Shown here: in pieces, positions 18,769 to 26,949 of the stretch
How positions within the stretch are numbered: the first letter of the stretch is position 1
Layout: each line of letters opens with the position of its first letter
Source of the DNA: Paraburkholderia dioscoreae
Lineage (GTDB): Bacteria > Pseudomonadota > Gammaproteobacteria > Burkholderiales > Burkholderiaceae
Assembly (NCBI RefSeq): GCF_902459535.1
Contig: NZ_LR699553.1
Location: 186,001-250,000, forward strand
Direction of reading: 5' to 3'
DNA length: 64,000 nt
Position numbers and translations under genes: made by a program
The notes under the pieces: model-generated
What the model was told of the DNA's origin: nothing
Database searches by the model: none
Seen by the model: the letters and a program-made list of their open reading frames with translations, nothing else

Positions 18769-20010
18769 ATGCCTGCCGCCGCTGCCCAGTCCGCCGAAAA
18801 ACATCGCATTGCGCGTAAAACGACTTTTGTCAGTATCGCGCTCAATGCCGTGTTGATGACGCTGCAAATCGTTATCGGCGTGTTTGCCCACTCCCAGGCA
18901 TTGGTCGCCGACGGCGTCCATTCCCTCGCTGATCTCATTTCCGATTTTGTCGTGCTGATCGCCAATCGACACAGCGGGGCGAAGCCCGACGCGGATCACA
19001 ATTACGGGCATAGTCGCTATGAAACCGTGGCGTCGTTATTTCTGGGTGCGCTTCTGATCTCGGTGGGCGTCGGTATGTTGTGGCGGGCCGGAACGCGCCT
19101 CGCCGATCTGCAAAACATTCCGGCCGTGCATATGAGTGCGCTCGCGGTTGCGGTGCTGGTTCTGATTTCCAAAGAGAGTCTGTTCCGCTACATGCTGCGC
19201 GAAGCGCAACGTGCGCGTTCGGCCATGTTAATCGCCAATGCCTGGCATGCGCGCTCGGACGCGGCGTCGTCGCTGGTGGTCGCAATCGGTATTGTCGGCA
19301 GCCTCGCCGGCGTGCGCCTGCTCGATCCGATTGCCGCGGCCATCGTCGGCTTCATGGTGGCGCGCATGGGATGGATGTTTGGTTGGGACGCGCTGCAAGA
19401 CCTTTCCGACCGCGCGCTCGACGACGCCACCACCGCGAATATGCGCGCGTTGCTGCTCTCCACGCCCGGCGTGCGCGACGTGCATGAAGTGCGTACACGC
19501 AAGATGGGCGATTTCGCGCTCCTCGACGCGCACATTCTGGTCGATCCGCTGATTTCCGTATCGGAGGGACACTACATCGCCGAGTCTGCGCGTCTGCGCG
19601 TGCTGACGGATAGCCGCGTGCTCGATGCGTTGATTCATGTCGATCCCGAGAACGACGCGGTTGCGCACCCGCCCGTCGATTTGCCGACTCGCGAGCGAGT
19701 GACCGCGGAGGTGAACGCCGCATTGGCGCCTCACGGCATGAAGTTGGCGGCGGTCAACATCCACTACCTGAGCACGGGGTTGGATGTCGAGGTGGTGCTG
19801 CCGGATATGTCGTCGCGGGTATCGGAAAGGGACGTGCAACGGCTTGGGCGAATTGACCTGGCCGCGCTCAGGGCGCGTCTGAGGGCTCGCAGACTGGACG
19901 TGTTGCAGGAATTGGGCACGTCGTCAGCCGAAACCGCTTCGGCAATCGAGCCAAAGACCAGCATGGCTGTTGACTACACGAAGGCTACGGAACCTCACAG
20001 CGCCACCTGA
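18769..20010 (+). CDS. Cation diffusion facilitator (CDF) family transporter
   Basis: A 413-residue inner-membrane protein with six predicted membrane segments in residues 25-220. The TM2 metal site is ALVADGVHSLADLISDF (His-x3-Asp) and the loop carries HNYGHSRYETVA, typical of the group. TM5 has ANAWHARSDAASSLVV, the second His-x3-Asp site. A long cytoplasmic C-terminal domain (from about 220) has VRDVHEVRTRKMGDFALLDAHI, the dimeric ferredoxin-like fold. CDF proteins export Zn2+, Fe2+, Co2+ or Mn2+ by proton antiport; HxxxD in both helices is most often zinc/iron. No metal regulator is adjacent. Confidence 0.92.
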   Translation: MPAAAAQSAEKHRIARKTTFVSIALNAVLMTLQIVIGVFAHSQALVADGVHSLADLISDFVVLIANRHSGAKPDADHNYGHSRYETVASLFLGALLISVGVGMLWRAGTRLADLQNIPAVHMSALAVAVLVLISKESLFRYMLREAQRARSAMLIANAWHARSDAASSLVVAIGIVGSLAGVRLLDPIAAAIVGFMVARMGWMFGWDALQDLSDRALDDATTANMRALLLSTPGVRDVHEVRTRKMGDFALLDAHILVDPLISVSEGHYIAESARLRVLTDSRVLDALIHVDPENDAVAHPPVDLPTRERVTAEVNAALAPHGMKLAAVNIHYLSTGLDVEVVLPDMSSRVSERDVQRLGRIDLAALRARLRARRLDVLQELGTSSAETASAIEPKTSMAVDYTKATEPHSAT

Positions 20011-20077
20011 CGGCAGCGTCGCGCGCGCATGCTGCTGCACGGCGCGCGACAAACGACAAACGTCAGCGATCAGCGCG

Positions 20078-20536
20078 TCACAACGGCAACTGCGTATCGA
20101 ATTTGATTTCGCGCAGCACGACGCTAGTACGAACCTGCGCGACGGCAGGAATCTTGAAGATGCGTTCGTGCAGGAAGGTGTCGTAGGCCTTGATGTCCGG
20201 CGCGACGATCTTCAGGATGTAGTCGGACTCCCCGGTCGTGCTGTAGCACTCGGTGACTTCCGGGCAGGTGGCGATTTCCCGCTCGAACTGTTCCACGCCG
20301 CCTTCGGTGTGTCGCGTCAGGTGAATATGCGCGAGGGCGCATACGTGCAGCCCGAGCTTTTCCCGATCCAGCAGCGCCGTATAGCGCTGGATCACCCCCG
20401 ATTGCTCCATGTCCTTGATGCGCCGCCAGCATGGGGTACTCGACAGGCCGACCTGGTCGGAAATCTCTTGCACCGAGCGGCGTGCGTCGAGCTGCAGCAG
20501 GCGCAGGATTTTTTGAGAGAACGTATCGAGTGTCAA
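20078..20536 (-). CDS. Lrp/AsnC family transcriptional regulator
   Basis: A 152-residue one-domain-plus-sensor regulator. The N-terminal winged helix has QISDQVGLSSTPCWRRIKDM as the recognition helix. The C-terminal RAM domain contains VTECYSTTGESDYILKIVAPD, the amino-acid-binding turn. These proteins form octamers and respond to amino acids. It is convergent with the CDF gene, and the exonuclease gene lies upstream on the same strand. The target is not evident because the usual divergent partner is absent. Confidence 0.93.
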   Translation of the reverse strand: MTLDTFSQKILRLLQLDARRSVQEISDQVGLSSTPCWRRIKDMEQSGVIQRYTALLDREKLGLHVCALAHIHLTRHTEGGVEQFEREIATCPEVTECYSTTGESDYILKIVAPDIKAYDTFLHERIFKIPAVAQVRTSVVLREIKFDTQLPL

Positions 20537-20626
20537 CTGCGCCTCCGTTTGCGTCGCCGTATCAACGCATGGTAGAGGGGGCGAAAACGAAACGCAATGT
20601 AAAACGGCCTCGACGAGGGAGATTAC

Positions 20627-21256
20627 CTAATTTGCCGGTTCCTCAGCGGGGTTTTGTCCTGTGCCGTCCCCATCTTTACCGGCCGCGAGTGTGATCGCCT
20701 GACTGGCGCGTAGATCCTTCAACATATTGCAGAAAAGCGCGCCCTGTTCGATCGCGTCATCCAGCGCGACATGCGTATGCGGATGCTCGTCGAACCAGTG
20801 TTTCGGAAAGCGCGGCTTGATGTTCTTGCGGTACGGCAGCCCGGTCATGGCGAAGGCCAGCGTCTTGATGTCGAGCGCCGACCACGAAAACGGACAGCGG
20901 CCGACAAACCGCATCATGTACCAGAACATGTATGTGAAGTCGAAGCCCGCCGGCATCGCCACGAACACCGGCTTGCCCGGCAACGCTTCGATCCAGTCGA
21001 CGTACGCCGTCAACGCGGTCACGGGCGTCTGCAAATCCTTGCGGCAGGCTTCCCATGCTTCGGGCTGGGTCTTCCACCACGCTTCCTGCACGGGATGCGG
21101 CCTCGCTCCCTCGAGCAGTTCGAGATTCGCCGAGAAGGTTGCGATCAACCGCTTGTCTTCGGTGTAGGCCGCGGAGGCGAAACTGAGCATGGAATGCGGA
21201 CCGGGAATCGGGCCGTCCGCTTCGACATCGGTGCTCACGTAGATTTCGCTACTCAT
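20627..21256 (-). CDS. 3'-5' exonuclease, DEDDh (RNase T-like) superfamily
   Basis: A 209-residue protein read from the ATG at 21256 (MSSEIYVSTDVEADGPIPGP). A much longer open frame upstream is spurious because it overlaps the metallo-hydrolase gene in another frame. The DEDDh residues are visible: STDVEAD (Asp-x-Glu), FDFTYMFWY (second Asp region) and HVALDDAIEQG (His...Asp). The Pro/Ala-rich tail of about 25 residues is low complexity. Its start codon overlaps the stop of the upstream gene by ATGA, so translation is probably coupled. The nucleic-acid substrate is unknown. Confidence 0.82.
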   Translation of the reverse strand: MSSEIYVSTDVEADGPIPGPHSMLSFASAAYTEDKRLIATFSANLELLEGARPHPVQEAWWKTQPEAWEACRKDLQTPVTALTAYVDWIEALPGKPVFVAMPAGFDFTYMFWYMMRFVGRCPFSWSALDIKTLAFAMTGLPYRKNIKPRFPKHWFDEHPHTHVALDDAIEQGALFCNMLKDLRASQAITLAAGKDGDGTGQNPAEEPAN

Positions 21257-21897
21257 GCCTCGACTCCATCGGCGACATACGGATTGGTGCGGCGTTCGGC
21301 GCCGAACGTGGAAGTTGGGCCGTGGCCCGGGACGAAAGTGACGTCGTCGCCGAGCGGCCAAAGTTTTTCGCGGATCGAGCGCACCAGATCCGCATGATTG
21401 CCGCGCGGAAAATCCGTGCGCCCAATCGAGCCGGCGAACAGCACGTCGCCCACCAGCGCTAGCCGATGCGCGCGGCTGAAGAACACCACATGGCCCGGCG
21501 TGTGGCCCGGACAGTGATAGACCTCGAGGATTTCGTCGCCGAAGTGCACGGCTTCGCCGTTCTGCAACCAACGGTCCGGTTCGAACGCTTCGGCGGCGGG
21601 AAAGCCGAAGCGCGTGCTTTGATCGGGCAGCTTGTCGAGCCAGAAGCGTTCGTCGGGATGCGGACCTTCGATCGGCACGCCATAGTGCGAGGCCAGCGTC
21701 TTCGCGCCGGCGCAGTGGTCGATGTGCCCGTGCGTCAGGAAAACTTTTTCGACGCTCACGTTCTGCCTCGAGATTTCGCCCTGGATGATGTCGAGATCGC
21801 CGCCCGGGTCGACGACGGCCGCGCGCCCGGTTGCCTCGCAAACGAGCAGCGAGCTGTTCTGCTGGAACGGCGTGACGGGGATCAAGGTGACTTTCAT
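21253..21897 (-). CDS. MBL-fold metallo-hydrolase (glyoxalase II-like)
   Basis: A 214-residue cytoplasmic enzyme starting at 21897 (MKVTLIPVTPFQQNSSLLVC). The binuclear zinc site is complete: THGHIDHCAG (HxHxDH), CPGHTPGHVVF (His), GDVLFAGSIGRTDFPRG (bridging Asp) and PGHGPTSTFG (His). It belongs to the YcbL group of short glyoxalase II-like hydrolases, which lack the C-terminal glutathione-binding domain, so a thioester substrate is likely but unproven. The gene forms a two-gene operon with the exonuclease through a 4-nt overlap. Confidence 0.9.
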   Translation of the reverse strand: MKVTLIPVTPFQQNSSLLVCEATGRAAVVDPGGDLDIIQGEISRQNVSVEKVFLTHGHIDHCAGAKTLASHYGVPIEGPHPDERFWLDKLPDQSTRFGFPAAEAFEPDRWLQNGEAVHFGDEILEVYHCPGHTPGHVVFFSRAHRLALVGDVLFAGSIGRTDFPRGNHADLVRSIREKLWPLGDDVTFVPGHGPTSTFGAERRTNPYVADGVEA

Positions 21898-22037
21898 GGA
21901 TGAGCGCGCCGCTGGAAAAACGTTGATTGTACCGGCCTCTCGTCCATACCCGCCGAGCTGCTGTAGCCTCGTCGCAGCGGGCTTTCCTCTGCCCATTTTT
22001 GCAGCAGGAGTGAAAATTCATCAAGGTTTTCAGTCGG

Positions 22038-22076
22038 TTGTCATCCCGAAATTCTGTTTTAGGTATAATGCTCTCC
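22038..22076 (+). promoter_or_regulatory. Strong promoter upstream of a structured leader
   Basis: A consensus -10 TATAAT at 22064-22069. A TTGTCA lies at 22038-22043 but with a long 20-bp spacer. The predicted transcription start is near 22076, immediately before a series of hairpins and 450 bp before rlpA. Confidence 0.6.
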
Positions 22077-22260
22077 ATGCACAGGGAACTGTGCTGCCAC
22101 AAGGCGATGCGTCCCCATCAAAAATGGGCACGCGGATCGCCACTCAAGTATGGGCTGTCGCACTTATGGACAGCCATCAGGTATCGATGCATTCGATGCA
22201 CACGTCTTGCCCAGCCAGGCGCCACGCGCCTGCTACGGATTAAATGCCGTGACGCTGGGT
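22076..22260 (+). ncRNA. Candidate structured RNA or long leader (unassigned)
   Basis: Just after the TATAAT box there is a run of stable hairpins. H1 is GCACAG-GGAA-CTGTGC (22079-22094). H2 is a long stem closed by GGCGAT / ATCGCC (22103-22141), continuing through GCGT / ACGC to CCCAT / ATGGG. H3 is GGCTGTC / GACAGCC (22153-22175). H4 is CAGGCGC / GCGCCTG (22216-22232), followed by ACGG / CCGT. No protein frame fits. I could not match it to tmRNA, SRP RNA, RNase P RNA, 6S RNA or common riboswitches from conserved boxes. No U-tract terminator is seen, so it may be the 5' leader of rlpA. The 3' end is uncertain. Confidence 0.5.
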
Positions 22261-22532
22261 GGGGCCTACGCCGCCGTTCCTGCACGCTGAGTTTCGCGCG
22301 CAAGAACGTGTTTGCCACGTTCGATGGCGGCATGTGGGGTCTGGTCAGGCTGCCGGGGACAGGTTGCGCCAGACGTGAAAATTAACCGTGCGGTAGCGGC
22401 TAAGTGAGCCGCATCCGGGCTTTGACGTACTGCGCTCATCTGCGTGGCGCGTTGTCGTCCATTGCCGCCGGAGTCGCAGGCAACACGCTCAACTTTCGCG
22501 TGATGCGGCTCGACAATGTGATTGCACGTCTT

Positions 22533-23135
22533 ATGAAAACTCGGTTATCCCGTGGTCTGGGGACTCTTTTTGCCTTTTTTGTGCTGGCGGGTTGCGCAAC
22601 GCCTCCGGGCGCCGGCAACACGTCGGACAGCGGCGTGCCGCAGAGCACAAAAAATACGCAGGCGGGCTCCTTCGGACCGCAAGCTTTCGGTAGCGCGCCG
22701 GCCTCCGACGTGACCACCCAAGGCTCTGCGTTGGCCGATGCAAAGCCTCTCACGGATGAGGGTTCCGGCGTTTCGGACTTTCATCAGACGGGGCGCGCTT
22801 CGTGGTACGGCCGCGGCTTTCATGGCCGCCGTACCGCCAACGGCGAACGCTACGACATGCACGCGCTGACTGCGGCACATCGTACGTTGCCGCTCGGCTC
22901 CTATGTGCGCGTGACGAATCCGGCCACGTCGCGCTCGGTAGTCGTGCGCATCAACGACCGCGGCCCGTATGCGCGCGGCCGGGTGATCGATCTGTCGATG
23001 GCCGCCGCCGCCGTGCTCGACATGCGTCACGCCGGTACGGCGCGGGTCCAGATCGAAGGTCTGACGCAGCAGGAAGCACGTGCTGCTCGTGACGAAATGC
23101 TGGCATCGAACTCGGATTCGAGCGCCGAGAAGTGA
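22533..23135 (+). CDS. rlpA: RlpA-like septal ring lytic transglycosylase / double-psi beta-barrel lipoprotein
   Basis: A 200-residue lipoprotein precursor. Start at 22533 (MKTRLSRGLGTLFAFFVLAGC) puts the lipobox LAGC at Cys21; longer frames would push the signal sequence inside. After a 65-residue low-complexity spacer comes the RlpA double-psi beta barrel: GRASWYGRGFHGRRTANGE, then AAHRTLPLGSYVRVTNP, then INDRGPYARGRVIDLS with the catalytic Asp. RlpA cleaves naked glycan strands in the septum. The C-terminal SPOR domain of E. coli and Pseudomonas RlpA is absent; the protein ends just after the barrel. A terminator-like hairpin follows at 23222. Confidence 0.88.
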   Translation: MKTRLSRGLGTLFAFFVLAGCATPPGAGNTSDSGVPQSTKNTQAGSFGPQAFGSAPASDVTTQGSALADAKPLTDEGSGVSDFHQTGRASWYGRGFHGRRTANGERYDMHALTAAHRTLPLGSYVRVTNPATSRSVVVRINDRGPYARGRVIDLSMAAAAVLDMRHAGTARVQIEGLTQQEARAARDEMLASNSDSSAEK

Positions 23136-23221
23136 TGTAGCGGCGGCGGGCGCGCTTCACGTGTGCGCTTCGCGGTGCCGTGGAGGATGGTGGGCGCTCG
23201 CATCGTGTCCGCAGAAAACGC

Positions 23222-23252
23222 AGGGCCGCATCGCGCGGCCCTTGTTGTTTGC
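23222..23252. terminator. Hairpin between convergent rlpA and rsmI
   Basis: AGGGCCGC / GCGGCCCT (23222-23229 and 23235-23242) with TTGTTGTTT on the plus side. It lies in the 126-bp gap between the two stop codons. Confidence 0.7.
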
Positions 23253-23261
23253 CTGTCAGCT

Positions 23262-24140
23262 TTATTCTTCGTCTTTCTTCAGCGCCAGCGCGCGTGCGTA
23301 CAGCGCGTTGCGCGACGCTCCGGTGATAGCCGCCGCTACTTTGGCCGCGCTGCTCACCGTCAACTCTTCCAGCAGAATCCCCAGTAGCGCGTCGTGATCG
23401 TGTTCGCCGGCGGTTTCCGGTTGCGCGCCTTCCACTACCAGCACGAATTCGCCGCGCTGCCGGTTCGGATCGGCAGCGAGCCATGCTGGCCCTTCGGCCA
23501 GGGTGCCGCGATGCAGCGCTTCGTGTAACTTCGTCAATTCCCGTGCGACGAGCAGCTTGCGCTCGCCGCCGAATGCGTCCGCCAGCGCCTGCACCGTTTC
23601 GACGATCCGGTGCGGCGCTTCGTAGAACACCATTGCGTGAGGGTGGTTCGCGAGCGACTGCAGCGTCGCGGCGCGCGCCTTTGCTCTCGGCGGCAGGAAG
23701 CCGAGGAACGAGAACGTCGCGACCCAGTCGCCGGCCGCACTCAACGCGGTCGCGAGGGCGCTTGCGCCGGGCAACGGAATGACGGGAAAGCCGGCTTCAC
23801 GGACCGCGTCGACGAGCTTCGCGCCGGGGTCCGAGATGCCGGGTGTGCCCGCATCGGAGACGTAGGCCACACGCTCGCCCGCTTGCAGATGCTCGATCAG
23901 GCGTAGCGCCGCAGCCCGCTCGTTGTGCTGATGCACCGCGACGAGCGGCTTCGAGATGCCGTAGCGCGCGAGCAGTTGGCCCGTGTTGCGGGTGTCTTCA
24001 GCTGCGATGCGGTCCACCAGTCCGAGCACATGCAGCGCGCGCAGCGTGACGTCGGCAATGTTGCCGATCGGCGTGGCCACCACATATAGCGCGGCGGTCG
24101 GATATTGCTGCCCTTGCGCGAGTTCGGAGAGAGGTGTCAT
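23262..24140 (-). CDS. rsmI: 16S rRNA (cytidine-1402-2'-O)-methyltransferase
   Basis: A 292-residue SAM-dependent tetrapyrrole-methylase-fold enzyme. ALYVVATPIGNIADVTLRAL at residues 17-36 is the N-terminal signature. AAEDTRNTGQLL, YVSDAGTPGISDPG (SAM site) and IPLPGASALATALSAAG follow. FLPPRAKAR and YEAPHRI complete the family pattern. RsmI 2'-O-methylates C1402 in the decoding centre together with RsmH. The start at 24140 overlaps the start codon of the divergent yraN gene (shared CATG at 24138-24141). The C-terminal SSAAKVAAAITGASRNALYA is the helical tail. Confidence 0.96.
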   Translation of the reverse strand: MTPLSELAQGQQYPTAALYVVATPIGNIADVTLRALHVLGLVDRIAAEDTRNTGQLLARYGISKPLVAVHQHNERAAALRLIEHLQAGERVAYVSDAGTPGISDPGAKLVDAVREAGFPVIPLPGASALATALSAAGDWVATFSFLGFLPPRAKARAATLQSLANHPHAMVFYEAPHRIVETVQALADAFGGERKLLVARELTKLHEALHRGTLAEGPAWLAADPNRQRGEFVLVVEGAQPETAGEHDHDALLGILLEELTVSSAAKVAAAITGASRNALYARALALKKDEE

Positions 24141-24651
24141 GAGGCAGAAGACGCAAACAGACGGAACGAGGCCGCCATTGTGCCACGCGGTGCCGGGCGA
24201 CCCAGGCGACCTTGGCGACCGGCAGACGGTGCGCGCGGTAGCGTCGATCGGCGCATTCGGCACGCCGCACAACTTTTCGGCGCCCGTTGGGTCCAAACTC
24301 GTCGGCGCGGCCTTCGAGGCGCGCGCGCAGGAATTTTTGCAGCGGCAGCGTTTGCGGTTCGTCGCGCGCAATGTGGCGTGCCGCGGCGGCGAGATCGATC
24401 TCGTGATGCGCGAGCGTGACGGCGCGCTGGTGTTCGTCGAAGTGCGGGCGCGCGCGCAGCGCCGGTACGGCGGCGCGGCGGCGAGTATCGGTTGGCGGAA
24501 GAAACAGCGCATCGTGCGTGCCGCGCAGCATTATCTGGCGACCCGTAGCTCGCAGTCGCGCGATCAGCCCGCTTGCCGGTTCGACGTGATCGCGTTCGAA
24601 GCCGGGCGGCTCGTGTGGTTGCGCGATGCGTTTCGTGCCGACGAAGTCTGA
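24139..24651 (+). CDS. yraN: YraN family endonuclease-fold protein
   Basis: A 170-residue frame from the ATG at 24139. The conserved UPF0102 core runs from about residue 55: GAAFEARAQEFLQRQRLRFV, then RNVACRGGEIDLVMRERDG (the GEIDL box of the Holliday-junction-resolvase-like fold), then LVFVEVRARAQ. YGGAAASIGWRKKQRIVRAA is the typical C-terminal half. The first 50 residues are not conserved, so translation could begin later; GTG codons near 24229 and 24289 are alternatives. Function in the family is unproven. In E. coli yraN also lies between rsmI (yraL) and diaA. Confidence 0.9.
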   Translation: MRQKTQTDGTRPPLCHAVPGDPGDLGDRQTVRAVASIGAFGTPHNFSAPVGSKLVGAAFEARAQEFLQRQRLRFVARNVACRGGEIDLVMRERDGALVFVEVRARAQRRYGGAAASIGWRKKQRIVRAAQHYLATRSSQSRDQPACRFDVIAFEAGRLVWLRDAFRADEV

Positions 24652-24868
24652 CGCCATGCGCGGAGAACGCGCGTGAGTGCGATAAACTTGCGCTCGCGTG
24701 CAGGCCACGGGATAACGTCGACAACGCAGGAAGCGGCGCAATTCGTGATGGTTTTGCGCACATGCACTGCGTTGCCGGTCAGCTTCAACGGAGCGGCACG
24801 AGTTCGCAATACGACTTCACAACACGGCCGCGCATTGCGGTCCACTCGCGGTAGAAGATAGAGACTCG

Positions 24869-25456
24869 ATGTCAGTCGAACGCATTCAACAACACTTCCG
24901 CGACAGCGCGGCAGTCAAACTCGAAGCACTCGAAACCCTGTCGATGCCGATCGCCGCTGCGATCGACACGATGTTCGCCGCGCTGGCCAACGGCAATCGC
25001 ATTCTTGCGTGCGGCAACGGCGGATCGGCGGCCGACGCGCAACACTTCGCGGCCGAACTGATCGGCCGCTTCGAGCGCGAGCGGCCGGGCTTGCCGGCGA
25101 TTGCGCTGAGCACCGACACGTCGGTATTGACCGCCATCGCCAACGACTATTCGTTCGAACAGATTTTTTCGAAGCAGGTCTGGGCACTCGGCCAGCCGGG
25201 TGACGTGCTGCTGGCGATCACCACGTCCGGCAATTCCGCCAACGTGCTCGCCGCGATCGAGGCCGCGCACGAGCGCGAAATGATCGCGGTCGCGCTGACC
25301 GGCAAGGGCGGCGGACGCATGCAGGACGTATTGAGCGATACCGATATTCACGTGTGCGTGCCGTCGGATCGCACCGCGCGTATCCAGGAAGTGCATTTGC
25401 TGACTATCCATTGTCTGTGCGACGGCATCGATGCCATGTTGCTGGGCGAAGACTGA
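24869..25456 (+). CDS. diaA: SIS-domain protein, DiaA / phosphoheptose isomerase family
   Basis: A 195-residue single SIS domain. GNRILACGNGGSAADAQHFAAE holds the sugar-phosphate loop, and AITTSGNSANVLAAIEAA the second. AALTGKGGG and the C-terminal EVHLLTIHCLCDGIDAML complete it. The family includes GmhA (sedoheptulose-7-phosphate isomerase for LPS heptose) and DiaA (DnaA-binding initiation factor). The yraN-SIS-BON order equals E. coli yraN-diaA-dolP, which favours DiaA. However, GmhA-type annotation is common in Burkholderia, and the two are not separable by eye. Confidence 0.85.
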   Translation: MSVERIQQHFRDSAAVKLEALETLSMPIAAAIDTMFAALANGNRILACGNGGSAADAQHFAAELIGRFERERPGLPAIALSTDTSVLTAIANDYSFEQIFSKQVWALGQPGDVLLAITTSGNSANVLAAIEAAHEREMIAVALTGKGGGRMQDVLSDTDIHVCVPSDRTARIQEVHLLTIHCLCDGIDAMLLGED

Positions 25457-25482
25457 GACCGATTCCGAAGGAGAGCTAGTTG

Positions 25483-26277
25483 ATGAGCGTATTCCGCGTC
25501 AAGAAGACACTGGTGAGAACCGTGCTGGTGGTTGGGTTCGCGGCGGGGCTGTCCGCAACATTGCAGGGCTGCTTTCTCGCCGTTGCCGGCGCGGCGGGCG
25601 GCGGCGCGCTGGTGGCGACCGACCGGCGCACGCTCGGCGCGCAGACCGAAGATCGTGAGTTGCAGGTGAAGGCGCTTTCGCAGATCAGCCAGAACCTGCC
25701 CGACAACGCGCACGTGAACGTGACGGTGTTCAATCGCCGCGTACTGCTGACGGGCGAAGTAGCGGGGGATGTGTCGAAGCAGCGCGCGGAGACCATCGTG
25801 CGTGGTTTGAACAACGTCAGCACGATCGTCAACGAACTGGCGATCATGCCGGCGAGCTCGTTTTCGTCGCGCACGAATGACACTTACCTCGAGACGCGTG
25901 TGAAGACCGCATTGATCGCCGAGAAGAACATTTCGGCGAACAACTTCAAGGTCGTGGCCGAGCGGGGCTCGGTGTATCTGATGGGCCTCGTAACGATGGA
26001 CGAAGGCAATCGCGGCGCGGATGTCGCGAGCCGCGTGCCGGGCGTGGTGCAGGTGGTGAAGGTGTTCCAGTACATCCAGCCGCAGGAAGCCGTGGCAGCC
26101 GCCGCTGCGGCGGGGACGGCGCCCATAGCGGCATCGCAACCGGACGCGAGCGCGGCGACTGTCGGCGCTATTCCTGATTCGTCGGTGAGTTCGCGGCCGC
26201 TGGAGCAGCAGGCGCCGGCGCCGGTCAGCAATTCGAATTCGGTACATCCGGGTAATCCGAAGGCGACGACGCCATGA
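25483..26277 (+). CDS. BON-domain lipoprotein, DolP/YraP-like
   Basis: A 264-residue protein from the ATG at 25483, with AAGGAGAG 8 nt upstream (a TTG three bases earlier is in frame but unlikely). The N-terminal hydrophobic stretch ends in LQGC, a lipobox near residue 28. Two BON domains follow: DRELQVKALSQISQNLPD...VTVFNRRVLLTGEV and YLETRVKTALIAEKNISAN...GSVYLMGLVT. The last 75 residues are a Pro/Ala-rich tail absent from E. coli DolP. DolP sits in the outer membrane and supports envelope integrity. The stop overlaps the cytochrome gene start by ATGA. Confidence 0.9.
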   Translation: MSVFRVKKTLVRTVLVVGFAAGLSATLQGCFLAVAGAAGGGALVATDRRTLGAQTEDRELQVKALSQISQNLPDNAHVNVTVFNRRVLLTGEVAGDVSKQRAETIVRGLNNVSTIVNELAIMPASSFSSRTNDTYLETRVKTALIAEKNISANNFKVVAERGSVYLMGLVTMDEGNRGADVASRVPGVVQVVKVFQYIQPQEAVAAAAAAGTAPIAASQPDASAATVGAIPDSSVSSRPLEQQAPAPVSNSNSVHPGNPKATTP

Positions 26278-26624
26278 TGCGCGAAGTTGCTGTTGCGGTG
26301 AGCGTGCTGATGGGTGGTGTGCTGACGGGTTTGGGCGTATCGGCTGCGCGAGCTGCGGATACGCCGCGCGGGCAACTGGTCGCCAACGCGAACGCGTGCA
26401 TGGGATGTCATGCGGTGGACCGCAAGCTGGTCGGTCCGTCGTTCCAGCAGATCGCCGCGAAGTACAAGGGTGACGCGCAAGCGCAGGCGAAGTTGGCGCG
26501 CAAGGTGAAAGAGGGCGGCTCCGGCGTGTGGGGCATGATTCCAATGCCGGCGCATCAGACGATGAGCGATGCGGATATCCGCACGGTGGTGGATTGGGTG
26601 CTTGCGGGTGGGGCGTCGAGGTGA
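26274..26624 (+). CDS. Class I cytochrome c (c-551/c-552 type)
   Basis: A 116-residue precursor. Residues 1-24 form a signal peptide (VAVSVLMGGVLTGLGVSAARA). The mature domain has one haem attachment site CMGCH, preceded by ANANA. The axial Met is in IPMPAHQTMSDADIRTVVDW, typical of small c-551/c-552 cytochromes. It transfers electrons in the periplasm. It is translationally coupled to the BON gene (ATGA overlap), an arrangement without an obvious functional link. Confidence 0.93.
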   Translation: MMREVAVAVSVLMGGVLTGLGVSAARAADTPRGQLVANANACMGCHAVDRKLVGPSFQQIAAKYKGDAQAQAKLARKVKEGGSGVWGMIPMPAHQTMSDADIRTVVDWVLAGGASR

Positions 26625-26657
26625 GGTTTGGTGCCGCTTTTTGCTGCCTTTTGGGGC

Positions 26658-26698
26658 TTGGCAAAATGGAAAATGCCTGTGCTAGAATTGCTTGGATG
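26658..26698 (+). promoter_or_regulatory. Putative tRNA-Ala promoter
   Basis: TTGGCA near 26658 and TAGAAT near 26683-26694 upstream of the tRNA, with spacing slightly longer than ideal (about 19 bp). Assigned by position and similarity to sigma-70 hexamers. Confidence 0.4.
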
Positions 26699-26700
26699 TT

Positions 26701-26776
<76 letters not shown>

Positions 26777-26813
26777 CGATCACATCCGAAGTCGTCCGAG
26801 ATTGTCCGAAAAT

Positions 26814-26843
26814 CCCGCAGCCGAAAGGCTCGCGGGGTTTTTT
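26814..26843 (+). terminator. Rho-independent terminator after tRNA-Ala
   Basis: CCCGCAGCC-GAAA-GGCTCGCGGG stem (one bulged C) followed by TTTTTT, 37 nt after the tRNA CCA end. Confidence 0.85.
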
Positions 26844-26880
26844 ACGTCCGGCGAAGTCTGGCTACATTCATTGACGTCTC

Positions 26881-26937
26881 GGGGCATGAGGGGGCACATT
26901 CGGGGGCACGTTAGATGCCCCATAGGCTGATGCCCCC
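26881..26937. repeat. GGGGGCA repeats upstream of the integrase remnant
   Basis: GGGGCA(T/C) occurs three times in direct orientation (26881, about 26890, about 26902) and twice inverted as GATGCCCC (about 26913 and 26929). Such clusters resemble integrase arm-binding sites; that role is inferred from position only. Confidence 0.4.
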
Positions 26938-26949
26938 ACGAAGTTTTGA

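Noticed and set aside
20627..22102. A 491-codon minus-strand open frame across the exonuclease and metallo-hydrolase genes
   Set aside because: Only the part from 21256 has exonuclease motifs; the rest is an Arg-rich shadow of the metallo-hydrolase frame.
22076..22260. 6S RNA
   Set aside because: The length fits, but the element is a series of separate hairpins and not one long rod with a central bubble, and the conserved terminal stem is not seen.
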